From NCBI GenBank assembly GCA_029259605.1, contig JAJDEV010000292.1, forward strand, positions 1 to 51,934: a stretch of DNA of 51,934 nt, given 5' to 3'. The notes below the pieces were generated by a model, which saw only the letters and a list, made by a program, of their open reading frames with translations, did no database searches and was not told the origin of the DNA. The position numbers and the translations under genes were made by a program. The DNA comes from Planctomycetota bacterium (GTDB taxonomy: Bacteria; Planctomycetota; UBA1135; GCA-002686595). Shown here piece after piece: positions 50,279-51,934 of this stretch. Every line of letters begins with the position of its first letter. Position 1 is the first letter of the stretch.

Positions 50279-50294
50279 CCCGCGAGCAACGACC

Positions 50295-51869
50295 GTGAAC
50301 CTACGCGCCGTCGGTTGGCTGATTGGATGCGTGCTCCTCCTGCTCGCGGGATTCATGCTCGTGCCCGCGATCGTGGCCGCCGGCTACGGCGAGGAGAAGG
50401 CCGTCGAGGGATGCTTGCTGTCGGCGCTCCTGACGGCGGCCTGCGGCGGACTGACGACGTTCGTGTGCCGTGGCTCGACGATGACCAAGGAGGGGCGCGT
50501 CGACTACTTCCGGCGCGAGGGGCTCGCGGTCGTCGGGCTCGCGTGGCTGACGAGCGGCATCGTCGGCGCGCTGCCCTTCCTCTTCTCGCACACGATGTCG
50601 TCGCCGGTCGACGCGTTCTTCGAGTCGGTCTCCGGCTTCACGACGACGGGCGCGACGATCCTGTCGGGCGAGGCGATCGCCGAGATGTCGAAGGGCATCG
50701 CCTTCTGGCGCTCGTTCACGCACTGGCTCGGCGGAATCGGGATCGTGCTCGTGTTCGTCGTGCTGTTTCCCTCGGGCGGGCGCAGTCTGTTCCGGTCCGA
50801 GGTTCCAGGCGTCAGCCGCGAGGCCGTCCAACAGCGCGTGCGCGACAGCGCGCTCGGACTCGTGCGCGTCTATGTCGGGTTGACCGCGTTCGAGGTCGTG
50901 CTGCTCTGGGTGCTCGCGCCGACGACCGGGCCGGCGGGCGCGATCACCGGGTTCGATCGCCTGTACGACGCCGCGATCCACTCGTTCGGAACCATCGCGA
51001 CCGGTGGGTTCTCGAATCACCCGTCCAGCGTCGCCTTCTACCAGTCGTGGAAGGTCGAGCTCGTCCTCGTCGCCTTCATGTTCATGGCGGGGATCAACTT
51101 CGCGCTCTACGACACGTTCCTGCGCAAGGGCACGAAGTCGGCGTGGCGCATGGCGATCGGTTCGAGCGAGATCCGCACGTACGCCGGGCTCGTCGCGGGG
51201 TCGACGATCTTCATCGCGCTCGTGCTGTGGTTCTGGGGCGGCGCCAACGGGGATCCGAACAGTCCGTTGCCCGAGTACTCGAGCATCTTGCTGTCGCTGC
51301 GCGACTCGGTGTTCGCCGTGGTCAGCCTCGTGACCAGCACCGGCTTCGGAACGGCCGACTTCGACCAGTGGCCCGACGTGTGCCGCATGCTGCTCATGCT
51401 CCTGTGCGTGTCGGGTGCGTGCGCGGGGTCGACCGGTGGGGGCATCAAGGTCGTGCGCGTGCTCATCATCTGGAAGGCCGCGATGCAGAGCATGCAGCGC
51501 TTCGCACGGCCGCGCGCGATCCACAACGTGCGCATGGACGGACGCGCGATCGGCGACTCGATGGTGGGGATGATCGGCGCCTACTGCGGGCTGTGGTTCC
51601 TCGTGTTCATGCTCGGGACGCTGATGCTCGCGGCAACCAACATCCATCCGCCGAGCCCGCACGAGGATCAGGTCCTCTTGACCTGTGGGACGGCGGTCCT
51701 CGCCGCGCTGAACAACATCGGCCCCGGACTGGCCGGCGTCGGTCCGACGCAGAGCTTCGGCTTCATGCCGGACGCCGCGAAGCTGCTCCTGAGCTTCTTC
51801 ATGATCCTCGGCCGCCTCGAGTTCTACGCGGTCGTCGTCCTGTTCGTGCCGCGCTTCTGGCGCAGCTGA
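50295..51869 (+). CDS. trkH: Trk system potassium uptake protein TrkH
   Basis: The 524-residue channel-like transporter has the four selectivity-filter loops, recognisable as GFTTTGATI, GTIATGGFSNH, TSTGFGTADF and NNIGPG, plus the HWLGGIGIVL segment after loop 1. About ten to twelve TM helices span the protein. The first residue is from GTG 50295. It imports K+ through the inner membrane with TrkA encoded directly upstream. The stop is followed within 5 nt by a copy of the inverted-repeat element. Confidence 0.96.
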   Translation: MNLRAVGWLIGCVLLLLAGFMLVPAIVAAGYGEEKAVEGCLLSALLTAACGGLTTFVCRGSTMTKEGRVDYFRREGLAVVGLAWLTSGIVGALPFLFSHTMSSPVDAFFESVSGFTTTGATILSGEAIAEMSKGIAFWRSFTHWLGGIGIVLVFVVLFPSGGRSLFRSEVPGVSREAVQQRVRDSALGLVRVYVGLTAFEVVLLWVLAPTTGPAGAITGFDRLYDAAIHSFGTIATGGFSNHPSSVAFYQSWKVELVLVAFMFMAGINFALYDTFLRKGTKSAWRMAIGSSEIRTYAGLVAGSTIFIALVLWFWGGANGDPNSPLPEYSSILLSLRDSVFAVVSLVTSTGFGTADFDQWPDVCRMLLMLLCVSGACAGSTGGGIKVVRVLIIWKAAMQSMQRFARPRAIHNVRMDGRAIGDSMVGMIGAYCGLWFLVFMLGTLMLAATNIHPPSPHEDQVLLTCGTAVLAALNNIGPGLAGVGPTQSFGFMPDAAKLLLSFFMILGRLEFYAVVVLFVPRFWRS

Positions 51870-51873
51870 TCGG

Positions 51874-51934
51874 GCGCGCATCTGCGACGATCTCGGTGAA
51901 GCCTCATGAATGATCCGAGCTAGCCCGGATCATT
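51874..51934. mobile_element. Second copy of the inverted-repeat element terminus, cut by the window end
   Basis: 51874-51923 matches 17145-17194 at 44 of 50 positions, including CTCGGTGAAG, CTCATGAATGATCCG and the terminal CTAG. After the CTAG the sequence continues CCCGGATCATT, which is the start of the same terminus in reverse. Two termini therefore seem to meet head-to-head across the CTAG and the next half lies beyond the window. Confidence 0.6.

Overview
This window is very GC-rich DNA (judged by eye), densely packed with short overlaps between genes. It reads as a chromosomal segment of a didermic bacterium, most likely a planctomycete of a high-GC lineage. That placement is inference. 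It rests on an ECF sigma factor next to a Hanks-type kinase, a sigma factor fused to extracytoplasmic carboxypeptidase-regulatory-like repeats, a divergent L34, lipid A synthesis (LpxB), an outer-membrane beta-barrel, an alkaline-phosphatase-fold 'sulfatase' and a terpene-cyclase-like repeat protein. No rRNA, tRNA, CRISPR array, phage or transposase gene was seen.

Layout. 1-3.2 kb: a structured repeat, an outer-membrane barrel gene with a recognisable promoter, an orphan L34 gene and a YgiQ radical SAM gene. 3.2-4.2 kb: a gene-free island of tandem and inverted hairpin repeats whose stems differ between copies but stay paired. 4.2-8.1 kb: lipoprotein, long dCTP deaminase and sucCD. 8.1-11.3 kb: the sigma-factor fusion and a DUF502 membrane protein. 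11.4-13.6 kb: two genes interrupted by in-frame TGA exactly at the catalytic cysteine, a peroxiredoxin and a thioredoxin-fold lipoprotein, each followed by a hairpin at bacterial SECIS distance, with an SDR gene between them. 13.8-19.5 kb: ileS, a 183-bp inverted-repeat element, and a kinase and ECF sigma pair. 19.7-27.4 kb: glutamate-cysteine-ligase-like/CBS protein with a coupled zinc deacylase, epimerase, ApaH, a membrane-anchored protein, a sulfatase-fold membrane protein and a 42-residue basic protein.

27.4-35.4 kb is a five-gene operon on the minus strand in which every junction is a 4-nt ATGA/GTGA overlap: S9 lipoprotein peptidase, M24 peptidase, ABC-2 permease, ABC ATPase and an ABC-2 permease fused to a CPBP intramembrane protease. 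35.5-40.8 kb: signal peptidase I, SDR and aldehyde dehydrogenase, a prenyltransferase/squalene-oxidase-repeat protein, and an iodotyrosine-deiodinase-like nitroreductase. 40.9-43.7 kb: lpxB, ECF sigma, predicted anti-sigma and YbjQ, again all with 4-nt overlaps. 43.8-48.8 kb: TPR protein, SGNH-like protein with an ABC exporter, a small RIO-like kinase and a class I glutamine amidotransferase. 48.9-51.9 kb: trkA-trkH, ending in another copy of the inverted-repeat element.

The most notable result is the pair of probable selenoproteins. An ordinary gene caller would cut each into two meaningless fragments. The selA/B/C/D machinery is not in this window and must lie elsewhere if the reading is right. 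Next in interest are the membrane-tethered sigma-factor fusion and the covarying hairpin repeats.
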